A stretch of DNA of 64,000 nucleotides from Thiobacillus sp. 63-78 (GCA_001899765.1 MKWM01000019.1:138538-202537), one strand, 5' to 3'. Positions 8,083 through 17,668 are shown, counted from the first letter of the stretch. Translations and numbers: made by a program. The notes: a model not told the origin generated them from the letters alone.

Positions 8083-9876
8083 ATGGCTCAGGCGCCTTCC
8101 CACCCTGCGGCAAGCCGCCCCCTGTCGGCATTGAAGGGCCTGTGGCCTTTCCTGCGGCCTTATCGGGGGCGGCTTGCGCTGGCTTTCGTATTGCTCTGCC
8201 TCGGGTCGGGCACCCTCCTGCTGGTGCCGCTGGCGTTTCGCGATCTCATCGATTTCGGCTTCGGCCAACCGGCGCAACCGAGCGACGGCCTGCTCGGCGC
8301 CTTGAGCCTGAACGGGCATTTCATCGCCCTGTTCGGCCTGGCGTGTATCTGGGCGATCGCCGTGGCGGCGCGCTACTACACCGTGTCGTGGATCGGCGAA
8401 CGCACGACGGCGGATCTGCGCAGCGCCGTCTATGCGCGCATGCTGGCGCAATCGCCGCAATTCTTTGAAACCCTGCAGACCGGTGAAGTATTGTCGCGAC
8501 TGACCGGCGACACGACGCTGGTGCAGACCGTGGTCGGCAGTTCGATTTCGATGGGCCTGCGCAGCCTGTTCCAGTTCATCGGCGGCATGATCATGCTGGC
8601 CGTCACCAGCTTCTATCTGTTTTCCATCAACCTTGGTCTGATGGCCCTGCTGACGCTGCCCATTCTCGTGATCGGCCGCACGGTCAGGAAGCTCTCACGG
8701 GAATCGCAGGACAGAATCGCCGACGCCTCGGCGCTGGCGGGCGAAATTCTCAACGCCATGCCGACGGTACAGGCCTGCACCCAGGAACAGCAGGAAGTCC
8801 GGCGTTTCACCGCACGCACCGAAGCCGGCTTCGTCACCGCGATCCGGCGCACGCGCGTGCGGGCCGCGCTCACCGCCCTCATCATCACCGCCGTGATGGG
8901 GACGATCATTTTCGTGCTGTGGCTCGGCGCCCGCCAGGTGCACGACGGTTTCATGAGCGGCGGCCAGCTGGCCTCCTTCGTTCTCTATGCGGCCCTGGTG
9001 GCCGGCGGCGTCGGCACCCTGTCGGAAGTATGGGGCGACGTGATGCGCGCCGCCGGCGCAACGGAACGGCTGCTCGATCTGCTGCACGCCGAACCGGCCA
9101 TCCGCGAGGTATCCAGCCCGCAAGCGCCCGCGCAGCCGGCGCGGGCGGCGATCCGCTTCGACCGCGTCACGTTCCGCTATCCCGCCCGCCCCGACACCGC
9201 CGCGCTCGACGACATCAGCCTGGATATCCTGCCGGGCGAAAGCATCGCGCTGGTCGGCCCGTCCGGTGCCGGCAAGACCACGCTGTTCCAGCTTCTGCTG
9301 CGCTACTACGACGTGTCCGAAGGGGCGATCCGGCTCAACGGGCAGGACATCCGCCTATTGAGCCTGCACGACCTGCGCCAGGGCATCGCCATCGTGCCGC
9401 AGGATCCGGTGATCTTCTCGGCCAACGCGCTGGAGAACATCCGCTACGGCCGCGCCACGGCCAGCGACGAGGAGGTGTTCCAGGCGGCGCGCGGGGCTCT
9501 GGTGGACGAGTTCGTCGAGCGTCTGCCCGAGGGGTACCAGACCTTTCTCGGCGAGCGCGGCACCCGCTTGTCCGGCGGCCAGCGTCAGCGCATCGCCATC
9601 GCCCGCGCCATTCTGAAGGGCGCCCCCTTGTTGCTGCTCGACGAAGCCACCAGCGCCCTCGACGCGGAATCGGAAGCGCTCGTGCAGCAAGGCCTCGGCG
9701 CCGCCATGCAGGGACGCACGACGCTGGTCATCGCGCACCGGCTGGCGACCGTGCGGAAAGTCGACCGTATCGTGGTGATGGACGGCGGCCGCATCGTGGA
9801 AACCGGCACGCCGGAAGATCTGCGCAAGCAGGGCGGGCTCTACGGGCGGCTGGCCGCGCTTCAACTCAATCCGTGA
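8083..9876 (+). CDS. ABC exporter, fused membrane and ATPase domains (MsbA/LipA type)
   Basis: 597 residues: six transmembrane helices over about residues 25-320 and an ATPase domain from about 345, with Walker A (GPSGAGKTT), signature (LSGGQRQR), Walker B (LLLLDEATSALD) and the switch histidine (IAHRLATV). It forms a homodimeric exporter of hydrophobic substrates; lipid or drug export is possible and the substrate cannot be told. The ATG at 8083 is chosen over the TTG two codons earlier. It follows the patatin gene after 46 bases and may be co-transcribed. Confidence 0.88.
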   Translation: MAQAPSHPAASRPLSALKGLWPFLRPYRGRLALAFVLLCLGSGTLLLVPLAFRDLIDFGFGQPAQPSDGLLGALSLNGHFIALFGLACIWAIAVAARYYTVSWIGERTTADLRSAVYARMLAQSPQFFETLQTGEVLSRLTGDTTLVQTVVGSSISMGLRSLFQFIGGMIMLAVTSFYLFSINLGLMALLTLPILVIGRTVRKLSRESQDRIADASALAGEILNAMPTVQACTQEQQEVRRFTARTEAGFVTAIRRTRVRAALTALIITAVMGTIIFVLWLGARQVHDGFMSGGQLASFVLYAALVAGGVGTLSEVWGDVMRAAGATERLLDLLHAEPAIREVSSPQAPAQPARAAIRFDRVTFRYPARPDTAALDDISLDILPGESIALVGPSGAGKTTLFQLLLRYYDVSEGAIRLNGQDIRLLSLHDLRQGIAIVPQDPVIFSANALENIRYGRATASDEEVFQAARGALVDEFVERLPEGYQTFLGERGTRLSGGQRQRIAIARAILKGAPLLLLDEATSALDAESEALVQQGLGAAMQGRTTLVIAHRLATVRKVDRIVVMDGGRIVETGTPEDLRKQGGLYGRLAALQLNP

Positions 9877-9959
9877 CCGGCCGCGTCCCGCCCGGCACAT
9901 TCAGTTATTCCCGCACGGGCCGATACCCTTATTATCCATGACGCCGCTGCGAGCCCCGC

Positions 9960-10904
9960 TTGAACGCTTCTCCCCCTCCTGCCGCGAGCCCACGCGACCG
10001 CGCACCGGTTGACCCGCCGGTTGCGGAGGAAACCGTGTCCGCGCACGCCAGACGTGTACTGCGCACCCGGCTGCGCACCCGGATCGCGGCCACGCTCGAT
10101 ACCGGCATCGCCGTGCTGCAACGCCTGCGCGCGAAAACCGGCGGTGCGCCGGAGCCGGCCGAAGACCCCGATGACCGTCGTGGTTCCCGGCCGGACCGGC
10201 TGCAGACGCGGCCCGGCGCATCGGCCGCGCCGGCTGCGACGCCCGCCGAAGCCCCCAAACCGAAACGCCGTCTGCGCGCACTGCTGATCCAGTCCGGTGT
10301 GCTGCTGGTCGGCGGCATCGGCGGCAGCGCCCTTGCCTATACCCTGTTCCAGCAGCAACTCGACCGGGTGCTCAACGACAGCCTGCGCCAGGAAGCGGCA
10401 CACGCGAAAAAAAACCGGCCCAGTGCAGAAATCCAGCAGGCGTTTGATGACGAGCAGGCGCGGCGGGCCGACGCGGAGAAGAAACTAGCGGCTTCCCTCG
10501 CCGTCTACTCGGCCGCCTCATCCGAGGCCCAGCGCCAGCTCGAAAGCCTGCTCGCCGAGCAGCTCATGGCCAACCGGCATCTTCAGGCAAGCCTGGCCGA
10601 CGCGGCCCGATCGAACACGGAAGCGCGCAACATGCTGGCCGCGGAACAGGCGAAACGTACCGGGGCAGAGGCGAAACTCGCCGGATCCACCCAGGCCCTG
10701 TCCGAGAAGCAGAGGCAGCTCGACCGGGCTGAAAAACAGCTGACCGTGTTACAGGTCGGCACGTCGACCGGCATCCAGCGGGAAACGCTGGCCAGCCGTA
10801 CCAGCAGCCGCGAGACAAGCCGCGCCTCCAGAACGGGGGATTGCACGCTCAATACAAGGAATGTGGAAGGCCTGAAAGGCTGTATTGCAGACTTCAACCG
10901 ATAA
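9960..10904 (+). CDS. membrane-anchored coiled-coil protein, unknown
   Basis: 314 residues. The first 100 residues are proline, arginine and alanine rich and cytoplasmic. One transmembrane helix lies at about residues 108-130 (LLIQSGVLLVGGIGGSALAYTLF). A long alanine/glutamine-rich coiled coil follows (about 135-260), then a short tail with two cysteines. The first in-frame start is a TTG, so the exact start is uncertain. I do not recognise the family. The layout suggests an envelope scaffold. Confidence 0.6.
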   Translation: MNASPPPAASPRDRAPVDPPVAEETVSAHARRVLRTRLRTRIAATLDTGIAVLQRLRAKTGGAPEPAEDPDDRRGSRPDRLQTRPGASAAPAATPAEAPKPKRRLRALLIQSGVLLVGGIGGSALAYTLFQQQLDRVLNDSLRQEAAHAKKNRPSAEIQQAFDDEQARRADAEKKLAASLAVYSAASSEAQRQLESLLAEQLMANRHLQASLADAARSNTEARNMLAAEQAKRTGAEAKLAGSTQALSEKQRQLDRAEKQLTVLQVGTSTGIQRETLASRTSSRETSRASRTGDCTLNTRNVEGLKGCIADFNR

Positions 10905-11024
10905 TCCCGGGAACCACGGTTAACCGCTCGGTCCGCCCCGGTCGGATCCGGCCCAGGGAACGGGGGCCTCCGCTGCCCCCATTCGGGCCTTGCGCCCGAA
11001 ATGCCCTGGACGCGCGTCCGTCCT

Positions 11025-11447
11025 CTAGCCGTTGTTCCGGTGCTGCTCGCGCATGCTGTTGCTCAGGTGTTTGCCGAATACGGACAGCAGACGCAAGCCT
11101 TCCTGCGTGCCCGGGTCGCGAGCGACCCGCATCATGCAGCCCAGGCCGCCCGTTGCCGGGGCATTCGCCGGAATTTCCTGACTCGCCGCATGAATCGCAT
11201 CGGATACCGCAACCAGCAGGTATTGCGTATCCTGGCGATCAAGAACCTTGAGCAGATGCATCAGGCCCTCGTTGCGCGTCACACGATCGAGCAGGGTCAG
11301 GCCCTCGCTCACCGCCCATGACAGCCGCGTGACGATCTCGTCCGACATGGCGTCTCTGGCGGCGGTGATGAGCTGCGCGACTTCGACGAGCCGCTGCAGA
11401 TCATCGGTATCCAGGGCGGGGATGGACGTTTCAGTTTGTGTCGTCAT
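11025..11447 (-). CDS. DUF1641 protein, partner of SQR-like enzyme
   Basis: 140 residues, soluble and helical, with the DUF1641 features (LLDRVTRNEGLMHLLKVL followed by a central block and GLRLLSVFGKHL). Such proteins commonly sit beside or are fused to SQR-like or formate-dehydrogenase-associated flavoproteins, but their function is unknown. It is the last gene of the long scn operon, 12 bases after the SQR-like gene. Confidence 0.75.
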   Translation of the reverse strand: MTTQTETSIPALDTDDLQRLVEVAQLITAARDAMSDEIVTRLSWAVSEGLTLLDRVTRNEGLMHLLKVLDRQDTQYLLVAVSDAIHAASQEIPANAPATGGLGCMMRVARDPGTQEGLRLLSVFGKHLSNSMREQHRNNG

Positions 11448-11459
11448 GGTTTGGCTTTC

Positions 11460-12593
11460 TCAAAGCAGTCCGCGTACGCTTGTCCAGTACAGCTGGTTGT
11501 AGGACATCTTGAACCAGTGCATGGGCTTCGAAGGCGGCTTCAGATCGGGAGGGTTCTGATAGTTGAACATCGCGTAGGTCGCACTGTCGTGGCCGGTTTC
11601 AATGAAACAGTAGACCTTGCCGTCATAGTCACGCACCGGCGCGCCGATCTTGATCATCGAGGCGATGTTCTCTGCGACCACTTCTGCCTGGAAATGCGCC
11701 GCCGATGCCGTCTTGCTGACCGGCAGATTGCTCGTGTCGCCCAGCACATAGACGTTGTCGTGGCCGTTCATGGTCAACTTGAAGCGGTCGGTCGGAACCC
11801 AGCCCCCATCACCCATATTGCTCTTCTCGATCACTTCCATGCCACGATGCGGCGGAATGGCGATGAGCATGTCATACTGGGTTTCGGTCCCTTCTTCGCT
11901 GCGCACCACCTTGTTTTCCACGTCCACTTCGCTGACGTTGAACAGCGTCTCGTACTCGACGCCCATGCGGTCGAATTCGGGTTTGGCCCAGATGGCGACT
12001 TCCTTGATGGTGTGAATGCGGCCGATCGGATAGTGGTATTTGATCTTGATCTTGTCGCGGATGCCGCGCGCCTTGAAATAATCGTGCAGGCCGAAGATGA
12101 GCTCGACCGGCGCGATCGGGCATTTATGCGGCACGCCAACGACCACGGCAACCGTACCTTCCTGGATCTCGCGCAGGCGTTTGAACATCTTGACCGCGGT
12201 GGCCTCGGTGTAGAACGTCTCGCCACCTTCCACCAGTCCGGGAATCTGTTCGGGGACGATACGCGAGCCGGTCGCCATGACGAGGATATCGTACTCGTGG
12301 ACCTTGCCGCTTTTGGTCACGACCCGGTTCTGGTCGGGCTGAAACTGTTCGACGGGGTCCACGTGAAAAGCGATGGTTTCCTCGAGCAGGCCCGCCTGGT
12401 CGCGATAAAGCTGGTCCGGCGACATCTGTCCAAATGCGACATACAGCAATCCGGGCTGGTACATGTGCTTGTCGGAGGCCGACAGCATGGTGATCCGGAC
12501 CTTGCGGGCGCGAATCTCGGCAGACAGCCGCCGTGCCAGGTTGTTGGCTACGATGGTGCCGCCCGTGCCGCCACCGACGACTAGGATTCTCAT
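11460..12593 (-). CDS. sulfide:quinone oxidoreductase-like flavoprotein
   Basis: 377 residues with an N-terminal FAD-binding motif (ILVVGGGTGG), a second one (DILVMATGSRIVP) and the flavin-contacting VYVLGDTSN near residue 285. Cysteines at about 158 (VPHKCPIAP) and 329 (KVYCFIETG) match places where SQR family members carry redox cysteines. The expected role is oxidation of sulfide to sulfane sulfur with transfer of electrons to quinone at the membrane face. The ATG at 12593 has AGGAG seven bases upstream; the TTG at 12611 is rejected. In this operon it would deal with sulfide released from thiocyanate through carbonyl sulfide. Confidence 0.8.
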   Translation of the reverse strand: MRILVVGGGTGGTIVANNLARRLSAEIRARKVRITMLSASDKHMYQPGLLYVAFGQMSPDQLYRDQAGLLEETIAFHVDPVEQFQPDQNRVVTKSGKVHEYDILVMATGSRIVPEQIPGLVEGGETFYTEATAVKMFKRLREIQEGTVAVVVGVPHKCPIAPVELIFGLHDYFKARGIRDKIKIKYHYPIGRIHTIKEVAIWAKPEFDRMGVEYETLFNVSEVDVENKVVRSEEGTETQYDMLIAIPPHRGMEVIEKSNMGDGGWVPTDRFKLTMNGHDNVYVLGDTSNLPVSKTASAAHFQAEVVAENIASMIKIGAPVRDYDGKVYCFIETGHDSATYAMFNYQNPPDLKPPSKPMHWFKMSYNQLYWTSVRGLL

Positions 12594-12669
12594 TTCATTA
12601 CTCCTATCCAATATTTATGGCCGGTGCGCGCCGGCATGCGGACCGCCGCAGCGATCCAGGGCTGCCGCA

Positions 12670-12900
12670 TCACTTGGCCTTGCGGATCTTGATGTGCCAG
12701 ACCCCATCGATCTTTTCGTTGCTGAGGATCTCGTGGCCCACCTTGTTGACCCATTCCGGCACATCGGCGCCGGAGCCTTCGTCTGTCGACAACAGTTCGA
12801 GCGTATCGCCCACACTGCTCTGTTTCATGTGGGTGATGAGCTCCATCAGCGGACCGGGGCAGAACGTATCGCGTGCGTCGACAATTTTGGTATCACTCAT
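12670..12900 (-). CDS. TusA-family sulfur carrier
   Basis: 76 residues with the TusA signature: the sulfur-carrying cysteine in a CPxP motif (FCPGPLMEL, Cys14) and the compact alpha/beta fold length of the family. TusA proteins accept sulfane sulfur as a persulfide and pass it on, in sulfur oxidisers to DsrE-type proteins and DsrC. It lies between DsrE-like and SQR-like genes, which supports a relay from sulfide oxidation to the dsr pathway. Confidence 0.85.
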   Translation of the reverse strand: MSDTKIVDARDTFCPGPLMELITHMKQSSVGDTLELLSTDEGSGADVPEWVNKVGHEILSNEKIDGVWHIKIRKAK

Positions 12901-12941
12901 TGCAGTTCTCCTGAAAACATTGGTTCAATTTCACAGCCCAC

Positions 12942-13331
12942 TCAGAACGTCAGCATCTGCCCGCCCTCGGCATCGCTCAAAAAACGCGTCAGCCCGGTCG
13001 GGGGGCCGAGTTCGGGGTCGAGATCGTCATGGGTGATCTTCAGAAGGTCCATCGCCATCGAACACGGCAATATCTGCGCATCGCCCAGTTCGACCGCCTG
13101 CTGGAACAACTGCTTGAAGGGGGGGACGCCTTTCTGCGACATGAGCGCTCCCAGTTCGCCTTCGACCGGTGCGTCCCCCGCGTGCCCCTTCACGAAATAG
13201 GGCAGCGCGTTCATCGACAGGAATATCGAGACCTCATCGCCTGTCGCCGCCGCAACCGATGCGAACATCGCCGCCATCTGCAGTTTTTCGCGGCTACCGG
13301 TGACGCAGATGATATTGAGTTTTTGGGCCAT
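12942..13331 (-). CDS. DsrE/DsrF/DrsH-like sulfurtransferase
   Basis: 129 residues of the DsrE-like fold. Cys90 ([10 protein letters not shown]) lies where DsrE2-type proteins carry their sulfur-binding cysteine; another cysteine is at 9. No transmembrane segment, unlike the DsrE2 proteins with two helices. It is expected to be cytoplasmic and to exchange persulfide with the adjacent TusA-like protein. It directly follows the transporter permease genes in the scn operon. Confidence 0.8.
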   Translation of the reverse strand: MAQKLNIICVTGSREKLQMAAMFASVAAATGDEVSIFLSMNALPYFVKGHAGDAPVEGELGALMSQKGVPPFKQLFQQAVELGDAQILPCSMAMDLLKITHDDLDPELGPPTGLTRFLSDAEGGQMLTF

Positions 13332-13395
13332 TTCTTTCTACCTTGCTTGATGAAAATTCAGTTCTGCCCGGAATATTGGGGCGATTTATCCCGCT

Positions 13396-14241
13396 TCAAC
13401 CACGGTGCCAGCTGAAACGTTTGATCAGCATCACACAGATGCTGTCCAGCACGAAACCGACCACGCCGATCACCAGGATCAAGCCCATGAGATGCGCGTA
13501 TTCCAGACCCTCGCGTGCATCCTCGACGGCAAAGCCGAAACCGGTGGTGACCCCAAGAAATTCGGCCGGGATGATCACGATCCAGGCGACCCCGAGCGCC
13601 AGGCGAATACCGGTCAGAATATCAAACGTGATCGCCGGCATGATGATCCGCGTCACCATGTGCCAGGGTTTGGCCCCCAGGTTGCGTGCCACCTTGAACC
13701 AGGCGGGATCGACTTTGGCAAGACCGGAAGCGGTGGCAAACGCGACCGGCCAGACGGCGGCGATCGCGATCAGGAAAATAATGGCCGCATCCCATTCCGA
13801 GAACACCACCACCGCGATCGGTTCCCAGGAGAGCGGACTGATCATGCGCAGGAACTGGAATGGCACGTTGGTCAGCCGTTGAAACCAGCGGATACGCCCG
13901 ATCAGGATGCCCAGCGGGATACCGATGATGATCGCCAGGGCCAGCCCCGTACCCAGCCGGTAGCTGCTACTCTTCAACGCCCCGGGAATCGCTCCGAATT
14001 GCCACAGTTCCGGCAGGACCTTGAGGGCCGAGATGGGTCCAAAGTCGCTGAACATTCCCATACTGGGGTTCAGCGTGACGATGTAGATCCCAACGCCCCA
14101 GAGGATGAAGAGCGCACCCAGGCCGATGAAAAAATGCAGCGACTTGTCGGCCGAGTTCTTGAGTGCCCGTGACAGACAGTTTCCACTCAGGCCGGCAGTG
14201 ACGACTGTGCTGTGTGCTGTGCTGGTTTGACCGTTGCTCAT
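13396..14241 (-). CDS. ABC transporter permease, SsuC/NrtB type (second of two)
   Basis: 281 residues with about six transmembrane helices and the binding-protein-dependent permease loop (AWIVIIPAEFLGVTTGFGFAVEDAREGL). It belongs to the nitrate/sulfonate/taurine/cyanate permease group. A very similar permease is encoded just upstream, so the channel is probably a heterodimer. ATG 14241 has a GGGG-type ribosome-binding site; the ATG at 14262 has none. The preceding gap of about 200 bases is the largest in the operon. The substrate is inferred to be thiocyanate from context. Confidence 0.8.
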   Translation of the reverse strand: MSNGQTSTAHSTVVTAGLSGNCLSRALKNSADKSLHFFIGLGALFILWGVGIYIVTLNPSMGMFSDFGPISALKVLPELWQFGAIPGALKSSSYRLGTGLALAIIIGIPLGILIGRIRWFQRLTNVPFQFLRMISPLSWEPIAVVVFSEWDAAIIFLIAIAAVWPVAFATASGLAKVDPAWFKVARNLGAKPWHMVTRIIMPAITFDILTGIRLALGVAWIVIIPAEFLGVTTGFGFAVEDAREGLEYAHLMGLILVIGVVGFVLDSICVMLIKRFSWHRG

Positions 14242-14442
14242 TGCGCACCCCGCACTGTCCATGCAACAAAGTTGAAAAACGTCTGGCCGCGAGGCGCCCA
14301 GTCGATCAAATACGTGTCGTTCATAGCGTATAACTTCTTGTCAACGTTCATGTGTATGTCCAGACGAGGCATGTGGTCATCGACCGGCAGCCCCGCGTTT
14401 CCAGAAGGCGACCCCTGCCGGTGCGAGAACGTCCCCGGCCCA

Positions 14443-15261
14443 TCACCCTCGATGCCAGCTGCTGCGATTGATGATCACAACCAGAATGCTGTCGAGGAAA
14501 TAGCCGACAATACCGATCGTGACCACCATGGCGGTCAGGTGGTCGTACGAAAGCGTCTCGCGTGCATCCTTGATGGAATAACCCAGGCCAGACGTCACGC
14601 CGAGATACTCGGCGGGGACGATCACGATCCAGGCCACCCCCAAGGCAAGACGCATGCCGGAGAATACGTCGAACGAGATCGCCGGCATGATGACCTTGGT
14701 CAGAATGTGCCAGGGCCGGGCACCCAGGTTGCGCGCCACCTTGAACCAGTTCGGATCCACCTTGGCCAGGCCCGCCGCGGTGGCGAACATGATCGGCCAG
14801 ACTGCCGCGATCGCAATCAGGAAAATGATTGAACCGTTCCACGTGGCGAACACCAGTACCGCAATCGGCATCCATGAAAGCGGACTGATCATTCGCACGA
14901 ACTGGAATGGCGAGTTGGTGTAATCGCGGAACCACTTGACGCGCCCCATCAAGATCCCGATCGGCACGCCAATGACGATGGCGATCAACAGGCCCATCCC
15001 CAGGCGATAGCCGCTGGCGGCCAGCGCGTTCTGGATTTTGCCCATCTCCCACAACTCGGGAAACGCCTTCAGCGTGGGAACCAGTCCGAACTTGGCGAAG
15101 TTTTTCGTCGACGGGTCGTTGACAAGAAGGTAGCCCGCAATCGACCAGAGGATGGCCAGGATCGCGATACCCCCCGCGGCCCAGCCAATATTCTGTACGA
15201 CCGGGTGCTTCATCAGGCGGCAAATGCCGCCCTCCTGGGCGGTGGTCACTGCAACACTCAT
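14443..15261 (-). CDS. ABC transporter permease, SsuC/NrtB type (first of two)
   Basis: 272 residues, six predicted helices, same loop motif (AWIVIVPAEYLGVTSGLGYS) as the second permease, with which it shares long blocks, pointing to tandem duplication. The start overlaps the stop of the binding-protein gene by four bases (ATGA), a strong sign of coupled translation. Expected to be in the inner membrane, importing a small anion. Thiocyanate is the best candidate. Confidence 0.8.
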   Translation of the reverse strand: MSVAVTTAQEGGICRLMKHPVVQNIGWAAGGIAILAILWSIAGYLLVNDPSTKNFAKFGLVPTLKAFPELWEMGKIQNALAASGYRLGMGLLIAIVIGVPIGILMGRVKWFRDYTNSPFQFVRMISPLSWMPIAVLVFATWNGSIIFLIAIAAVWPIMFATAAGLAKVDPNWFKVARNLGARPWHILTKVIMPAISFDVFSGMRLALGVAWIVIVPAEYLGVTSGLGYSIKDARETLSYDHLTAMVVTIGIVGYFLDSILVVIINRSSWHRG

Positions 15262-16688
15262 ATCACAATCACCTCTTTGCGCTCGAACGGATCGCCTTTT
15301 TGCGGCACGCTCAGATCCTTTCTCCATGCCGGGTTGGCTTCAAGCGCTTTTTTGATGTAGGTGTAGTTGACCAGATCCTTGGCCACGTGATCGGCGGTCA
15401 GGTTCTTCAGGAAATCCAGGTCGCCGCCCACCACGGTTTCCCTCATGTCCTCGACCACATCCTTGGTGGCACTCGGGAACGGCCAGCCCTGGAAGTTGAT
15501 GCGGCTCTGCTCCCATTCCGGATGCTTGATGGCGGGTGGCTTCGAGTAATCGGCCGGGTTGTAGAACAGGATCGCGCGTTCGATCACATCGGCCGGGAAC
15601 GGCATGTAGCGTTTGCCATCCTTGGACATCATCTGCGCCACCGCCTTCTTGTTATTGGTGATATAGAGCTGCGCCTCGACGATGGCGTTATGGACGTGCT
15701 GCGCCCACTCGGCGCGGGCAGGGTCCATGACATCGTCCTCGTGCATGATGACCACGCAGCAGGGGTGTCCCTTCCAGATGTCGCCGGTGAAGCGCAGCAT
15801 CACGCCGCCCGCCTTGAGTTCGCCGAGCGCATTGAACGGTTCGGCGACGCAATAGCCGTCGATCTGCCCCGCCGCAAGCGCGGGCGGCATGTCGGGCGGA
15901 GTCAGCACAATGAGGTTGCACTCGTTGGGGGCGAGCTTCGCATTCTGGGGCCGGGCCACCGGCGTAATGCCGGCTGCACGCATGACTTTCTGCGAGATGA
16001 TATTGTGGATCGAATACCAGTACGGGACGGCAAACTGCTTGCCGCCCAGTTGCTCGGCCGACATGATGCCGCTCTTCTTGCTGACGATGATGCCGGAGCC
16101 GTTGGTGTGGTTCCAGGCCGTGATCTTCACCGGGAACTTGTTGTTGTACCGCATGTAGATCGGTACCGGAATCAGCATGTGCGTGAGGTTGAAACGCTGG
16201 GACGAGAAGGCCTCGACCAGGGGCGACCAGCCGCGAATCAGCGTCGGCGGCTCCGATTTGAGCCCTTCTTTCTTGAAAAAGCCCATTTCATGCGCGACCA
16301 GCAGCGTCGTCGCATCGGTAATCGGGAGATATCCGATCTTGACCACCGGATCGAAGGGTTTGGAGAACTTCTTTTTTTCTGCCGCGAAGGCGGACGATGA
16401 CATCATCCCGCCCAGGCCGCCAAAGCCCCCCATGGCGGCGATTCCCGCCATCTTGAGCATGTCGCGCCGGCTGACACCCGTACCGAGAGCTGAACTGAAG
16501 AGCGGGTCGTAATCGATCGCCAGGCTGGGATCTTCCATGCCATCGGCGATATCCGGATTGCCGGGCATCATGGCCTGCATGCGCGGGTCAACAATCGGAC
16601 GGGCCTTGCCGCACGTACCGCATGAACATCCATCGACATGCACCAACGGACGCGGCTGGCCATGCTCTTCGTATAGATACTTTTTCAT
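15258..16688 (-). CDS. Tat-exported substrate-binding protein (NrtA/SsuA-like)
   Basis: 476 residues. The mature part (from about residue 105) is a CmpA/NrtA/SsuA-like binding protein. Export is by a twin-arginine signal (SRRDMLKMAG near residues 73-82, hydrophobic stretch to AFA near 102). Unusually, about 70 residues precede the twin-arginine motif, including a cysteine cluster (DGCSCGTCGKARP near residues 20-32). The protein should capture the imported anion in the periplasm. Thiocyanate is inferred from its place between scn genes; cyanate, nitrate and sulfonate are alternatives for the family. Confidence 0.8.
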   Translation of the reverse strand: MKKYLYEEHGQPRPLVHVDGCSCGTCGKARPIVDPRMQAMMPGNPDIADGMEDPSLAIDYDPLFSSALGTGVSRRDMLKMAGIAAMGGFGGLGGMMSSSAFAAEKKKFSKPFDPVVKIGYLPITDATTLLVAHEMGFFKKEGLKSEPPTLIRGWSPLVEAFSSQRFNLTHMLIPVPIYMRYNNKFPVKITAWNHTNGSGIIVSKKSGIMSAEQLGGKQFAVPYWYSIHNIISQKVMRAAGITPVARPQNAKLAPNECNLIVLTPPDMPPALAAGQIDGYCVAEPFNALGELKAGGVMLRFTGDIWKGHPCCVVIMHEDDVMDPARAEWAQHVHNAIVEAQLYITNNKKAVAQMMSKDGKRYMPFPADVIERAILFYNPADYSKPPAIKHPEWEQSRINFQGWPFPSATKDVVEDMRETVVGGDLDFLKNLTADHVAKDLVNYTYIKKALEANPAWRKDLSVPQKGDPFERKEVIVI

Positions 16689-16788
16689 TCTCGGTCTCCT
16701 AATTATGTGAAGGCCGGCGGGTCCGGCCGTTATGTGCCCATTCCATCCGGAAGGGTTCGAGCAATCTCAATCCATCAGGACCATCCAA

Positions 16789-17580
16789 TCAGGCAGCCAG
16801 CGTGGCGGACTGCGGTTTGGTGTAGTTGGCGGCTTCCTGGAACGTCGCCATCAGACGCGTACGCAAGGCCTGGACCGCATCATCGTGACGATCGCGCGGG
16901 TCGGGCAGGTCGATATCCAGTTCGTGAACGATATTTCCCGGCGAGCCCGCCATGATCACGGCGCGATCGCCCATGATCACAGCCTCGTCGATGTCGTGCG
17001 TCACGAAGACGATGTTGAAGCCCTTGCGCTTGGCGATGCTGCGCACGTCTTTCTGGAGGGAAGCACGCGTGAAGGCGTCGAGCGCCGAGAACGGCTCATC
17101 CAGCAGCAGGAGTTCCGGTTCCATCACCAGCGAACGCGCAAGCGCCACGCGCTGCTGTTGCCCCCCCGAGAGATCCTGTACGTTGGCCGTCGCGAACTCC
17201 TGGAGTTCGACCAGCTTGATCGCCTCCGTCACGCGTTCTGCGATTTCCTGTTTGGACCAGCGTCCAAAGCTCAGGCCGACGCCGACATTCTGGGTCACCG
17301 TCATCCAGGGAAACAGATGCGGCGCCTGGAACATCATGACCCAGCGGGGCGAAGGGGCGGTAATTTCCGTACCGTTGAGCAGAACCTTGCCCTCGGTCGG
17401 CTTCAGGACGCCTGCCAGAATATGAAGAAGTGTCGACTTGCCGCAGCCGGAACGACCGATGATCGCCAGCGCCTCACCGGGCGGCGACACCAGATCAACA
17501 CGATTGAACGTCACGCCGCTGCGCGAACCGTAGCGGTGGGTCAGGCCCTGGATCTTGATTTCTGTTCCGCGTATTGCCAT
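16789..17580 (-). CDS. ABC transporter ATPase, SsuB/NrtD type
   Basis: 263 residues with Walker A (GRSGCGKST), Q-loop (MMFQAPHLFPW), signature (LSGGQQQR), Walker B (LLLLDEPFSALD) and H-loop (VTHDIDEA). All residues for ATP hydrolysis are present. It powers the importer formed with the two permeases and the binding protein downstream. It lies 88 bases after the hydrolase activator gene. No cyanate- or nitrate-specific regulatory domain is attached. Confidence 0.87.
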   Translation of the reverse strand: MAIRGTEIKIQGLTHRYGSRSGVTFNRVDLVSPPGEALAIIGRSGCGKSTLLHILAGVLKPTEGKVLLNGTEITAPSPRWVMMFQAPHLFPWMTVTQNVGVGLSFGRWSKQEIAERVTEAIKLVELQEFATANVQDLSGGQQQRVALARSLVMEPELLLLDEPFSALDAFTRASLQKDVRSIAKRKGFNIVFVTHDIDEAVIMGDRAVIMAGSPGNIVHELDIDLPDPRDRHDDAVQALRTRLMATFQEAANYTKPQSATLAA

Positions 17581-17668
17581 CTGCCTATCCTCTGTTGTCT
17601 ATTTTTACCGCCGGCGCCGCATCGGCTCCGGCGGGATTGCGGGAACCGACGCTACTTATCCGGCCCCA

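Noticed and set aside
10982-11000. Hairpin TTCGGGC-CTTGC-GCCCGAA after the DUF1641 gene as operon terminator
   Set aside because: Seven-base stem without a U-run on the minus strand; too weak to call as an intrinsic terminator.
12594-12611. TTG start six codons upstream for the SQR-like protein
   Set aside because: It would contain its own AGGAG ribosome-binding site; the ATG at 12593 has perfect spacing and begins the FAD motif.
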